This document shows, piece by piece, positions 42,932 to 51,934 of a stretch of 64,000 nt of DNA (the stretch's first letter is position 1; every line of letters begins with the position of its first letter). A program made the translations under genes and the position numbers. Source of the stretch: DATBGO01 sp963785765 (GTDB taxonomy: Bacteria; Actinomycetota; Actinomycetes; Streptosporangiales; Streptosporangiaceae); contig CAWAWM010000004.1 in the NCBI GenBank assembly GCA_963785765.1, positions 1,302,001 through 1,366,000 on the forward strand. Direction: 5' to 3'. The notes under the pieces are model-generated. The model saw only the letters and a program-made list of their open reading frames with translations. It was not told the DNA's origin and did no database searches.

Positions 42932-44410
42932 GTGCAGCCATACAGCCCGGAGCCAGACCGCCCGCAGCCAGTCAGCCAGCAGCCGTCGGCAGCCCCAGCA
43001 TCAGCGGCCCCGTCGGCCCGGACTCTAGCCCAGCTCCGCGCGAGCGGGCACGAGTACCTGACCGTGAAGCAGGAAATCCGGCGTAATCTGCTGGCCCGCC
43101 TGCGGGCCGGCGAGGACGCCTTCCCCGGGATCATCGGGTTCGGGCAGACGGTGCTACCCCAGCTGGAACGCGCCATCATAGCCGGGCACGACGTCATCCT
43201 GCTCGGCGAGCGCGGCCAGGGCAAGACCCGCCTGATCCGCACGCTCACCGGCTTGCTCGACGAGTGGACGCCCGCCGTCGCGGGATGCGAGATCAATGAC
43301 CACCCGTATGAGCCGGTGTGCGCGCGCTGCCGCCGGCTGAGCGCCGAGCTGGCGGAAGATCTGCCGGTCGTGTGGCGGCCGCGCGGCGACCGCTACGGCG
43401 AGAAGCTCGCCACCCCGGACACCAGCGTCGGTGACCTGATCGGCGACATTGACCCGGTGAAGGTCGCCGAGGGCCGGACGCTCGGCGACCCCGAGACCAT
43501 TCACTTCGGCCTGGTGCCGCGGACCAACCGGGGCATCTTCTGCCTGAACGAGCTTCCCGACCTGGCCGAGCGGATCCAGGTCGCGCTGCTCAACGTGCTG
43601 GAGGAGCGCGACATCGGAGTCCGCGGCTACGCCCTGCGGCTGCCGCTCGACCTGGTGCTCGTGGCGAGCGCCAACCCCGAGGACTACACCAGCCGGGGCC
43701 GCATCATCACGCCACTCAAGGACAGGTTCGGCGCCGAGATCCGCACCCACTACCCGACGTCGCTCGATTCCGAGCTGGCCCTGATCCGCCAGGAGTCCAG
43801 GATCGCCTGGGACGGCCACGAGCCGGACGCGGTGCTGCCCGAGCACCTGATCCAGGTGATCGCCAGGTTCACCAGGCTGGTCCGTCAGTCGCCGGCGGTG
43901 GACGCCAGGTCAGGTGTCTCGGCCAGGTTCGCGATCGCGGCCGCCGAGGCGGTGGCGGCCTCCGCGGTCAGGCGCGCGGCCATCACCGGTGAGGAGCAGC
44001 CGGTGGCCCGGGTGTGCGACCTGCCTGCCATCGTGAGCACGCTGCGCGGGAAGGTCGAGTTCGAGGTCAGCGAGGAGGGCCGGGAGCAGGAGGTGCTCGA
44101 TCACCTGCTCAAGCGGGCGATCGCGGAGACCTTCCGCGCCAGCCTGGGCAACGCCGACCTGACCGGCCTGCTGGCCAAGTTCGATGAGGGCGGCAACGTC
44201 GAGTCGGGCGACCTGGTGCCCGCGGCGGACCTGCTGCGCAGGATTGGCGATGTCCCCGGCCTCGCCAAGATCATGGCCCGGCTGCACATGACGGGCGGCG
44301 AGTCGTTCGGCCAGGCCGCGGCCGCCCTGGAGTTCGCCCTGGAAGGGCTCTACCTGACCAGGCGGCTGTCGAAGGATGTGATCGACGGTGGCGCGATCTA
44401 CCGCACGTGA
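42932..44410 (+). CDS. AAA+ ATPase of the MoxR / magnesium-chelatase ChlI-like type
   Basis: A 492-residue ATPase. After a Pro/Ser/Gln-rich tail of about 30 residues, Walker A is LLGERGQGKTRLI near residue 91, Walker B is GIFCLNELPDL, and sensor 1 is LVLVASANPED. Four Cys residues between the Walker boxes (AGCEINDHPYEPVCARCRR) could hold a metal and are unusual for the class. GTG start at 42932. It is followed after about 80 bp by a VWA gene, the typical partner: the ATPase ring remodels or loads a target selected by the VWA protein. The target is unknown. Confidence 0.9.
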   Translation: MQPYSPEPDRPQPVSQQPSAAPASAAPSARTLAQLRASGHEYLTVKQEIRRNLLARLRAGEDAFPGIIGFGQTVLPQLERAIIAGHDVILLGERGQGKTRLIRTLTGLLDEWTPAVAGCEINDHPYEPVCARCRRLSAELAEDLPVVWRPRGDRYGEKLATPDTSVGDLIGDIDPVKVAEGRTLGDPETIHFGLVPRTNRGIFCLNELPDLAERIQVALLNVLEERDIGVRGYALRLPLDLVLVASANPEDYTSRGRIITPLKDRFGAEIRTHYPTSLDSELALIRQESRIAWDGHEPDAVLPEHLIQVIARFTRLVRQSPAVDARSGVSARFAIAAAEAVAASAVRRAAITGEEQPVARVCDLPAIVSTLRGKVEFEVSEEGREQEVLDHLLKRAIAETFRASLGNADLTGLLAKFDEGGNVESGDLVPAADLLRRIGDVPGLAKIMARLHMTGGESFGQAAAALEFALEGLYLTRRLSKDVIDGGAIYRT

Positions 44411-44489
44411 GACCGGGCCGCGTGCCGCGCGCGGCTGACGGCGCGGCTTGCGCGGCCGGGCGGGGCGCCGGGGACGGAGGCGAGCGCAA

Positions 44490-46505
44490 GTGAGCGGTTA
44501 CCGATACGGCCAGTACCAGGACGGGCCAGATCCGCTCGAGCCGCCCTACGATGTGCGCGGCGCGGTCGACGAGCTCGGCGAGTCGGTGCTGTCCGGGTCA
44601 AATCCCGCCGACGCGCTGCGCGAGTTGCTGCGCAAGGGCATGTCCGGCCACCGGGGCCTGGACGATCTGCTCCGGCGGGTCCGTGAGCAGCAGCGCGATA
44701 TCCGCAGCCGCGGCCGGCTCGACGGCATCCTGGAGCAGGCCAGGGCGCTGCTCGACACCGCGATCGGCCAGGAACGCGCCGAGCTGTTCCCCGACCCCGA
44801 CGACGAGGCGCGGCTGCGTGAGGCCGAGCTGGACGCACTGCCGTCGGATACCGCGCAGGCCATTCGCCAGCTGGCTGACTACCAGTGGCGTTCCGCCGCC
44901 GCCGCGCAGACGTTCGAGCAGCTCAAGGACCTGTTGCGCCGGGAGGTGCTGGACAGCCAGTTCCGCGGCATGAAGCAGACCCTGCGTGAGCCCGACCCGG
45001 AGGCCATGCAGCAGGTGAAGGACATGATGGCCGCGCTGACCGGGATGCTGGAGGCGGACGCCGAGGGGCGCCATACCCAGCAGGACTTCGATGACTTCAT
45101 GGAACGGTACGGGGATTTCTTCCCTGACTCTCCGCGCAATCTCGATGAGATGGTCGACTCGCTGGTCCGCCGGATGTCCGCGGCCCAGCGACTGCTCGAC
45201 TCGCTTACCGACGCCCAGCGGGACGAATTGGCCGGGCTGATGTCGCAGACGCTCGAGGACGCCGGCCTGGCCGCCGAGATGGCCAGGCTGGCCGACGCGC
45301 TCCGGGCCCGGCGGCCCGACATGGACTTCGGTGAATCCCGGGGCGAGTCGATGACCGGGCAGCACCCGCTCGGCCTGAGCGACGCCACCTCGGCCCTGGC
45401 TGACTTGGCTGACCTGGCCGAGCTTGAGGACACCCTGCTCCAGGACTACCCGGGCGCGCGACTGGATGACATCGACGAGGACGCGGTGCGGCGCGCGCTC
45501 GGGCGGCAGGCCGTCGACGACATGGAGGCCCTGCGGCAGATCGAGCGGGAGCTCGAGCGGCAGGGCTACCTGCAGCGGTCCGAGGGCAAGCTGGAGCTCA
45601 CGCCCAAGGCGGTGCGCAGGCTCGGCGAGACCGCCTTGCGCCGCGTGTTCGCCGAGCTGCCCAAGGGTGGCCATGGTGACCATGACCAGCGGGACGCCGG
45701 CCAGGCCGGGGAGTACACCGGCAGCACCAGGCCATGGACCTTCGGCGACGAGCAGGCGATCGACGCGGCCGCCACGGTCCGGAACGCGTTGCTGCGCGGC
45801 AGCCAGGCACCGGCGCCCACCGGGGAGCACGAGCCAGCGACAGCCGCAGGCGGGACTGGCGCCGGGCGGCGCTCGCGGGTCCGCCTGTCGGTCGGCGACT
45901 TCGAGGTCGCCGAGACCGAGCGGCGCGCGTCGGCCGCCGTCTGCCTGCTGGTGGACCTCTCCTACTCGATGGCGCTGCGCGGCACCTGGGGAGCGGCGAA
46001 GCAGACCGCCCTCGCGCTGCACGCCCTGGTCAGGAGCCGGTACCCGCAGGACGCGATACAGGTGATCGGGTTCTCGAACTACGCTCGTGAGCTACCGGAG
46101 ACCGAGCTGGCCGGACTGGGCTGGGACATGGTGCAGGGCACCAACCTGCACCATGCGCTGGTCCTGGCCGGGCGGTTCCTCGACCGGCGTCCCGAGCACA
46201 ATCCGGTCGTCCTCGTGGTCACCGACGGCGAGCCGACCGCGCACCTGCGCCGGGACGGGCAGTACTGGTTCGACTGGCCGCCATCACCGGAGACGCTCGC
46301 CCTCACCCTGGCTGAGGTGGACAAGATGACCAGGCGCCGGGCGACGATGAATATCTTCATGCTGGCCGACGACGAACGGCTGACCGCCTTCGTCGAGGAA
46401 GTGGCCCGGCGCAATGGCGGCCGGGTGCTCCGGGCCATGGCTGACAGCCTGGGCGAATACGTGGTGCGGGACTTCCTCAGGTCGCGCAACCAGAGCAACA
46501 GATAG
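44490..46505 (+). CDS. VWA domain protein, partner of the AAA+ ATPase
   Basis: A 671-residue protein. Residues 1-430 are helical, charged and cytosolic-looking. A Gly/His-rich spacer leads to a von Willebrand A domain at about 480-665 with a complete MIDAS metal site: DLSYS near residue 490, Thr in VQGTNLHHAL, Asp in VVTDGEPTA. No signal peptide. GTG at 44490 with GGAGG about ten bases upstream. The AAA+/VWA arrangement resembles the ChlI/ChlD chelatase subunits and the MoxR-VWA chaperones, but nothing here points to a metal-tetrapyrrole pathway. Confidence 0.9.
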   Translation: MSGYRYGQYQDGPDPLEPPYDVRGAVDELGESVLSGSNPADALRELLRKGMSGHRGLDDLLRRVREQQRDIRSRGRLDGILEQARALLDTAIGQERAELFPDPDDEARLREAELDALPSDTAQAIRQLADYQWRSAAAAQTFEQLKDLLRREVLDSQFRGMKQTLREPDPEAMQQVKDMMAALTGMLEADAEGRHTQQDFDDFMERYGDFFPDSPRNLDEMVDSLVRRMSAAQRLLDSLTDAQRDELAGLMSQTLEDAGLAAEMARLADALRARRPDMDFGESRGESMTGQHPLGLSDATSALADLADLAELEDTLLQDYPGARLDDIDEDAVRRALGRQAVDDMEALRQIERELERQGYLQRSEGKLELTPKAVRRLGETALRRVFAELPKGGHGDHDQRDAGQAGEYTGSTRPWTFGDEQAIDAAATVRNALLRGSQAPAPTGEHEPATAAGGTGAGRRSRVRLSVGDFEVAETERRASAAVCLLVDLSYSMALRGTWGAAKQTALALHALVRSRYPQDAIQVIGFSNYARELPETELAGLGWDMVQGTNLHHALVLAGRFLDRRPEHNPVVLVVTDGEPTAHLRRDGQYWFDWPPSPETLALTLAEVDKMTRRRATMNIFMLADDERLTAFVEEVARRNGGRVLRAMADSLGEYVVRDFLRSRNQSNR

Positions 46506-46638
46506 ATTTTACTTTCGCCGCTTTTGGGAAGGCCGGCGCGCCATCGCCCTGCGTAGTACCGTGCCGCAGGTAGTCATCAGCGCCGGGCCAGGCAAAACGG
46601 CCGGCGGCTGCTGAGATGTGCATCAATGAGGAGGACCT

Positions 46639-46902
46639 GTGAGTTCTGCAAGCGTGTCTGGTGGCGCCTCGGGCGGCAGCCGGACGCTGGTCATCGTTCT
46701 GGCGGTCATCGGGATCATCGCGATTATCGTAGGGCTGCTGTACATGGTCGACGGAAATTCGCTGCCGAGCTTCCTGACCGCGGGCAGCCACGTCAAGAAG
46801 GGCAACCACATCGCGCGAGGTGCCGTTGCGCTGGTGATCGGCATTGTGCTGCTGGTCGGCGCCTGGGTCACCGGGCGCAAGTCGAAGGCCAGCGCTGCCT
46901 AG
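46639..46902 (+). CDS. Small two-helix membrane protein
   Basis: An 87-residue protein with two hydrophobic helices (TLVIVLAVIGIIAIIVGLLY and GAVALVIGIVLLVGAWVTG) joined by a short polar loop. GTG at 46639 with AGGAGGA upstream. It follows the VWA gene by 133 bp on the same strand and may belong to that transcript. Function unknown. Confidence 0.8.
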   Translation: MSSASVSGGASGGSRTLVIVLAVIGIIAIIVGLLYMVDGNSLPSFLTAGSHVKKGNHIARGAVALVIGIVLLVGAWVTGRKSKASAA

Positions 46903-46911
46903 GCGGCTGCG

Positions 46912-47060
46912 GAGCAGTACCAGCCGGCCGGCGGCGGAGCAGTACCAGCCGGCCGGCGGCGGAGCAGTACCAGCCGGCCGGCGGCGGAGCAGTACCAGCC
47001 GACGGCGGAGCAGGACCAGCCGACGACGGAGCGGCACCAGCCGCCGGCGGCGGAGCAGTG
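46912..47060. repeat. 25-bp tandem repeat array
   Basis: Four exact or nearly exact copies of a 25-bp unit beginning GAGCAGTACCAGCCGG start at 46912, 46937, 46962 and 46987. Degenerate copies of about 21-25 bp continue to about 47,060. The period is not a multiple of three, so the array is not coding. Each unit holds the palindrome CCGGCCGG. It fills the gap between two membrane-protein genes. Confidence 0.9.
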
Positions 47061-47147
47061 CCTGCCGGCAGCGGGCGGTACCAGCCGGCGACGGAAAGAT
47101 CCGCCAAGATCAGCGGGCGGTCAACTGGCTGGCCCTAGGATCAGGGC

Positions 47148-47726
47148 ATGTCCTTTACCGACCGGCTGGTGCTGTGGCTACACATCGGCTTCGCGATCTT
47201 CACGATCGGCCCGGTCACGGTCGCAATATCGTCCACGCCGCGGTATGTGAGGAAACGTAACCTCGCCGTTGTCCAGTATCTCTACCGGATGACCCGCGTC
47301 TTTACCGTCTTGTCCCTCGCCGTGCTGATCGCCGGGCTGTTCCTGGCGCAGATCGATCACGACTTCAGCAAGCCCTGGCTAGCGATAGCGGGGACGTTGT
47401 TCGTGGTGGCTATCGTGTTGCTGGTCCTGATCATGAGGGATCAGCACCGCGCGATCGGCGCGATGCAGGCCGCAGCTCCCGAGCCCCGGCCGGTTCCGGC
47501 CGCCGCCGATGGGACGGCGGGCCCTGCCGATAGTGGCGCCGGAGGCGTGGCGGCCGGTCCCGGCGGCGGCGGGGCGGCGACCGGCCCGGCACCGCTCGGC
47601 AGCGCGCCAGCCGGCGAGGCGGCCGGCCACCTGGCCGCCGTGGAACGCGGGCGGATCGCGTCCATGGGCGGCGTGGTCAGCGTGATCTGGCTGGTGATCC
47701 TGATCCTCATGGTCTGGAACACCTGA
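47148..47726 (+). CDS. DUF2269-like membrane protein
   Basis: A 192-residue membrane protein. Helices lie near residues 8-28, 50-70, 78-98 and 172-190. The first block LVLWLHIGFAIFTIGPVTVA resembles the DUF2269 family start. Between helices 3 and 4 is a long Gly/Ala/Pro-rich loop (residues 105-160) that looks like a recent expansion. ATG at 47148. Convergent with the cystathionine gene. Confidence 0.82.
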   Translation: MSFTDRLVLWLHIGFAIFTIGPVTVAISSTPRYVRKRNLAVVQYLYRMTRVFTVLSLAVLIAGLFLAQIDHDFSKPWLAIAGTLFVVAIVLLVLIMRDQHRAIGAMQAAAPEPRPVPAAADGTAGPADSGAGGVAAGPGGGGAATGPAPLGSAPAGEAAGHLAAVERGRIASMGGVVSVIWLVILILMVWNT

Positions 47727-47774
47727 TCTCGCCGCCGACGATGCGCCAGCCTGATGGTTGCTGACCGGCCTGCG

Positions 47775-48929
47775 CTAGCCAACGGCCGAACGGAGGTCCT
47801 CCAGCAGGTCGTCGCAGGTCTCCAAGCCGACCGACAGCCTGACCAGGTCCGCGGGTACCTCGAGCGCCGAGCCTGACACAGATGCGTGCGTCATCCGGCC
47901 CGGGTGCTCGATCAGCGACTCGACGCCGCCGAGCGACTCGCCCAGGGTGAACAGCCGGGTGCGGCCGCAGATCGCGACCGCCTCCGCCGCGCCGCCGCGC
48001 GCCCGGAACGACACGATCCCGCCGAACCCGTGCATCTGCTTGACCGCCACCTCGTGACCTGGATGTGTCGCCAGGCCGGGGTAGAAAACCTCGGCGACAG
48101 CGGGGTGCCTGGCCAGCATGTCGGCCACCCGGGCGGCGCTGCTGCAGTGCCGGTCCATCCGGACGCCCAGGGTCTTGATCCCGCGGAGGGTGAGCCAGGA
48201 GTCGAATGGCCCCGCAATCGCTCCGGTGGCGTTCTGGTGGAAGGCGAGCCGCTCCCCGAGCCCGGCGTCCGCGACCACCAGCGCGCCGCCCACCACGTCG
48301 GAGTGCCCGCCGAGGTACTTGGTCGTGGAGTGCACGACCACGTCCGCGCCGAGCGCCAGCGGCTGCTGCAGGTAAGGCGAGGCGAAGGTGTTGTCCACCA
48401 CCAGCAGCGCGCCGCTGTCGTGCGCGATCTGCGCCAGCACGCTGATATCGGCGATCGACAGCAGCGGGTTGGTGGGTGTCTCCACCCAGACCAGCCGCGC
48501 GGGCCTGCTCGCCAGCGCCTCGCGGACAGCGGCCGGGTCCGATACCGGAACCGGCTGGTAGCTCAGCCCCCAGGGCTGCAGGACCTTGTCGATCAGCCGG
48601 TAGGTGCCGCCGTACGCGTCGTGCGGGATCAGCACGTGATCACCGGGCGCGCAGGCGGTCCGCAGCAGCGCGTCCTCAGCGGCCATCCCGGACGCGAACG
48701 CCAGCGCCTGCGTACCGCCTTCCAGCGCGACCAGGCACTCTTCAAGCGCCCGCCGGGTCGGGTTGGCGGTCCGGGAGTACTCGTAGCCGGAGCGCAGCCC
48801 GCCGACACCGTCCTGCTTGTAGGTGGAGACCTGGTAGATCGGCGGGATGACGGCACCAGTCTGCGAATCAGGCTCCTGGCCTGCGTGGATCGCCAGCGTG
48901 TCGAATCCGTCGTGATTGCGGGTCTGCAT
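47775..48929 (-). CDS. Cystathionine gamma-synthase / gamma-lyase (PLP, Cys/Met metabolism)
   Basis: A 384-residue PLP enzyme of the gamma family. The cofactor Lys is in HSTTKYLGGHSD near residue 204, and the first conserved block is PPIYQVSTYKQDGVG. It either joins O-acyl-homoserine with cysteine or cuts cystathionine to cysteine. The gene lies 94 bp downstream of cystathionine beta-synthase on the same strand, so cystathionine cleavage (reverse transsulfuration) is the likelier role. ATG at 48929; a GTG eight codons upstream is possible. A 13-bp repeat lies in the gap. Confidence 0.93.
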   Translation of the reverse strand: MQTRNHDGFDTLAIHAGQEPDSQTGAVIPPIYQVSTYKQDGVGGLRSGYEYSRTANPTRRALEECLVALEGGTQALAFASGMAAEDALLRTACAPGDHVLIPHDAYGGTYRLIDKVLQPWGLSYQPVPVSDPAAVREALASRPARLVWVETPTNPLLSIADISVLAQIAHDSGALLVVDNTFASPYLQQPLALGADVVVHSTTKYLGGHSDVVGGALVVADAGLGERLAFHQNATGAIAGPFDSWLTLRGIKTLGVRMDRHCSSAARVADMLARHPAVAEVFYPGLATHPGHEVAVKQMHGFGGIVSFRARGGAAEAVAICGRTRLFTLGESLGGVESLIEHPGRMTHASVSGSALEVPADLVRLSVGLETCDDLLEDLRSAVG

Positions 48930-48983
48930 GCCGCTGCCACCGTGTCCCTTCACCGCTCGTGCCCGGCACCGTCGCCCGGCCCC

Positions 48984-49035
48984 GTTACCCGGCCCGGTTA
49001 CCCGGCCCCGTTATCCGGCCCGGTTATCCGGCACT
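48984..49035. repeat. 13-bp tandem repeat GTTA(C/T)CCGGCCC(G/C)
   Basis: Four copies start at 48984, 48997, 49010 and 49023. The last overlaps the stop codon of cystathionine beta-synthase. The period is not a multiple of three. It lies between the two transsulfuration genes. Confidence 0.85.
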
Positions 49036-50424
49036 GTCCGCCAGGTACGTGAGCACATCCTGCCGTGTGATCATTCCGGATGGCTTGCCTTCGACCAGAA
49101 CCACCGCGGCACCGGCCTTTTCCATCGCATGGACCACGCTGCTCACCGGCTCGCCGGAGCCCACCATGGGCAGCGGCGCCGACATGTGACCGCTCACCGG
49201 ATCCTGCGGCCTGGCCCGGCCGGAGACCAGCGCGTCCAGCAGGTCGCGTTCCACGATAGAGCCGACCACCTCCGCCGCCATCACCGGCGGCTCCGCGTTC
49301 AGCACCGGCATCTGGGACACCTCGTACTCGCGCAGGCTCTCGATCGCGGCCCGCACGGTCTCCTTGGGGTGCACGTGCACGAACGGCGGCAGCCCGCCCT
49401 GCTTGCCGGCCAGGATGTCGGCCACCCTCGGCTCGGAGGTCTCTGAGGTGAGGAAGCCGTAGTCGGCCATCCACTCGTCGTTGTAAATCTTTGACAGGTA
49501 TCCCCGGCCGCCGTCGGGAAGCAGCACCACGATCACGTCGTCGGCCCGCGCGTGCTGCGCCACCCGCAGCGCCGCGACCACGGCCATGCCGCACGAGCCG
49601 CCGGTGAGCAGGGCCTCCTCGCGCGCCAGCCGCCTGGTCATCTGGAACGACTGCGCGTCGCTGACCGCGATGATCTGGTCGCAGATGTTCTTGTCGTAAG
49701 TCTCCGGCCAGATGTCCTCGCCCACGCCCTCGACCAGATACGGGCGGCCGGTCCCGCCGGAGTAGACCGAGCCTTCCGGGTCGGCGCCGATGATCTGCAC
49801 CCGGCCGCCGGACACCTCCTTCAGGTACCTGCCGGTGCCCGATATCGTCCCGCCGGTGCCGATGCCGGCCACGAAGTGGGTGACCTTGCCTTCGGTCTGC
49901 GCCCAGATCTCCGGGCCGGTCGAGCGGTAGTGCGAGGCCGGGTTCTCGGCGTTGGCGTACTGGTTGGGCTTCCACCCGCCCGGGGTCTGGCTGGCCAGCC
50001 GGTCGGAGACCGAGTAGTAGGAGTCGGGGTGATCAGGAGAGACAGTGGAGGGGCAGACCACGACCTCGGCGCCGTAGGCGCGCAGCACGCTGATCTTGTC
50101 CTGGCCCACCTTGTCCGGGCAGACAAACAGGCACCTATATCCCTTTTCCGCCGCGGCGATGGCCAGTCCGACGCCCGTGTTGCCCGAGGTGGGCTCGACG
50201 ATGGTGCCGCCAGGCTGCAGTTCTCCCGAGGCCTCCGCCGCCTCGATCATGGCCACCGCGATCCGGTCCTTCACCGACCCGCCGGGATTGAAATACTCGA
50301 CCTTGGCCAGGACGGCGGGCGCCGCCGAGGCGCCGCCCAGCAGCTCGAGCTGGCGGGTCACCCGGCGCAGCCGGACCAGCGGGGTATTTCCGATGAGATC
50401 GATCAGCGACTCATGTACCTGCAT
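49024..50424 (-). CDS. Cystathionine beta-synthase
   Basis: A 466-residue PLP enzyme condensing homocysteine with serine (or O-acetylserine) to cystathionine. The cofactor Lys is in NPGGSVKDRIAVAM near residue 48, the phosphate loop is GIGTGGTISGTG, and PTSGNTG binds substrate. Two C-terminal CBS domains begin near residue 340 (VRAAIESLREYEVSQMPV, then GSGEPVSSVVHAM) and may bind adenosyl ligands. No N-terminal heme domain is present. ATG at 50424 with GAGGGA upstream; a GTG two codons earlier is possible. Confidence 0.95.
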   Translation of the reverse strand: MQVHESLIDLIGNTPLVRLRRVTRQLELLGGASAAPAVLAKVEYFNPGGSVKDRIAVAMIEAAEASGELQPGGTIVEPTSGNTGVGLAIAAAEKGYRCLFVCPDKVGQDKISVLRAYGAEVVVCPSTVSPDHPDSYYSVSDRLASQTPGGWKPNQYANAENPASHYRSTGPEIWAQTEGKVTHFVAGIGTGGTISGTGRYLKEVSGGRVQIIGADPEGSVYSGGTGRPYLVEGVGEDIWPETYDKNICDQIIAVSDAQSFQMTRRLAREEALLTGGSCGMAVVAALRVAQHARADDVIVVLLPDGGRGYLSKIYNDEWMADYGFLTSETSEPRVADILAGKQGGLPPFVHVHPKETVRAAIESLREYEVSQMPVLNAEPPVMAAEVVGSIVERDLLDALVSGRARPQDPVSGHMSAPLPMVGSGEPVSSVVHAMEKAGAAVVLVEGKPSGMITRQDVLTYLADSAG

Positions 50425-50526
50425 GTCCCTCACCTTGCTCTCAGTGCTCCCGACCGTATCCCAACCCCAGGCCCGGGACATGACCTGCCGCTGCGAATGC
50501 GCGGGCGGCATGAGGCGCCGCATAAG

Positions 50527-50540
50527 CTACTGTTCAGTAG
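50527..50540. promoter_or_regulatory. Palindrome CTACTG-TT-CAGTAG before the thiolase gene
   Basis: A perfect 6-bp-arm palindrome with a 2-bp centre, about 25 bp ahead of the thiolase ATG, in an A/T-rich patch (AAAGAGATAAGTAAGG). The shape fits a TetR-type operator such as those guarding fatty-acid genes. No such regulator lies next to it. Confidence 0.5.
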
Positions 50541-50564
50541 AAAGAGATAAGTAAGGGAGCCGTC

Positions 50565-51785
50565 ATGCCCGAGGCCGTGATCGTAGCTACCGCCCGCTCG
50601 CCGATCGGCCGGGCCTTCAAGGGGTCGATGACCAGCATCCGCCCGGATGACCTGACGGTCCAGATGGTCAAGGCGGCGCTGGCCAAGGTGCCGCAGCTTG
50701 ACCCGGCCGACCTCGACGACCTGATGCTCGGCTGCGGCCTGCCCGGCGGCGAACAGGGCTACAACATGGCGCGAGTGGTCGCGATCCTGCTCGGCTACGA
50801 CAACCTGCCCGGCACCACGGTCACCAGGTACTGCTCGTCGTCCTTGCAGACGACCCGGATGGCCTTCCACGCGATCAAGGCCGGCGAGGGCGACGCGTTT
50901 ATCTCAGCGGGCGTGGAATGCGTGAGCCGACTGGTCGCTGGCAGCAGCGACAGCTGGCCCGACACCAAGAATCCCCTGTTCGCCGGGGCGGAGGCGCGGA
51001 ACGCGCAGGAGGCCGCGGGCGGCGCCGAGACCTGGCACGACCCCCGCGACGACGGCCAGCTGCCGGACGTCTACGTGGCGATGGGCCAGACGGCGGAGAA
51101 TGTCGCTCAGCTGCGTAACGTCACCCGGCAGGAACAGGACGAATTCGGCGTCCGCTCGCAGAACCTGGCCGAGAAGGCGCTGGCTGACGGCTTCTGGCAG
51201 CAGGACATCACCCCCGCGACGCTTCCCGACGGCACCGTGGTGACCGCGGACGACGGCCCCCGGGCCGGCACCACCCTGGAGAAGGTGGCGACGCTGCAGC
51301 CGGTGTTCAGGCCCGACGGCACGGTCACCGCGGGCAACTGCTGCCCGCTGAACGACGGCGCCGCCGCGGTGGTCGTGATGAGCGACCGCAAAGCCGCTGA
51401 GCTGGGACTCACCCCGATCGCGCGGATCGTAGCCAGCGGCGTCAGCGGGCTGTCGCCCGAGATCATGGGCCTGGGCCCGGTGGAGGCCTCCAGGAGAGCC
51501 CTGGCCCGGGCGGGCATGACGATCGACGACATCGACCTGGTGGAGATCAACGAGGCGTTCGCGGCCCAGGTGATCCCCTCATATCAGGAGCTTGGCATCG
51601 ATCTGGACAAGTTGAACGTCAACGGCGGCGCGATCGCGGTCGGTCACCCGTTCGGGATGACCGGCGCCCGGATCACCTCGACCCTCCTGAACAGTCTGCG
51701 CTTCCACGACAAGGCCTTCGGCCTGGAGACCATGTGCGTGGGCGGCGGCCAGGGCATGGCGATGATCTTCGAGCGGCTGAGCTGA
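50565..51785 (+). CDS. Acetyl-CoA C-acetyltransferase (thiolase)
   Basis: A 406-residue thiolase acting in beta-oxidation or acetoacetyl-CoA formation. The acylated Cys is in RYCSSSLQTTRM near residue 90. The two C-terminal motifs are VGHPFGMTGAR and CVGGGQGMAMIF, and EINEAFAAQ is also present. The sequence resembles the FadA-like degradative group more than biosynthetic thiolases, but this is a judgement by eye. ATG at 50565 with AAGGGAG upstream and a palindromic candidate operator just before it. No multifunctional FadB partner is adjacent. Confidence 0.94.
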   Translation: MPEAVIVATARSPIGRAFKGSMTSIRPDDLTVQMVKAALAKVPQLDPADLDDLMLGCGLPGGEQGYNMARVVAILLGYDNLPGTTVTRYCSSSLQTTRMAFHAIKAGEGDAFISAGVECVSRLVAGSSDSWPDTKNPLFAGAEARNAQEAAGGAETWHDPRDDGQLPDVYVAMGQTAENVAQLRNVTRQEQDEFGVRSQNLAEKALADGFWQQDITPATLPDGTVVTADDGPRAGTTLEKVATLQPVFRPDGTVTAGNCCPLNDGAAAVVVMSDRKAAELGLTPIARIVASGVSGLSPEIMGLGPVEASRRALARAGMTIDDIDLVEINEAFAAQVIPSYQELGIDLDKLNVNGGAIAVGHPFGMTGARITSTLLNSLRFHDKAFGLETMCVGGGQGMAMIFERLS

Positions 51786-51934
51786 CCTGCCCGACAGGGA
51801 ATCCGGCGGCCCGGCAGAGGTCCAGGCCTGGCTGCGCTAAACGGTGTATTACGGACGGGTGACCGCCAGGGGTTGTCAGCAGCGCAAGCGTGGTGCAGTC
51901 TCGACAGCAAGAGGACTCACCCTGGAGGTGTCAC

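Noticed and set aside
42932..46505. Magnesium or cobalt chelatase
   Set aside because: No large ChlH/CobN subunit or tetrapyrrole gene is nearby; only the general AAA+/VWA resemblance remains.
46912..47060. Possible CRISPR array
   Set aside because: Repeats are head-to-tail with no unique spacers.
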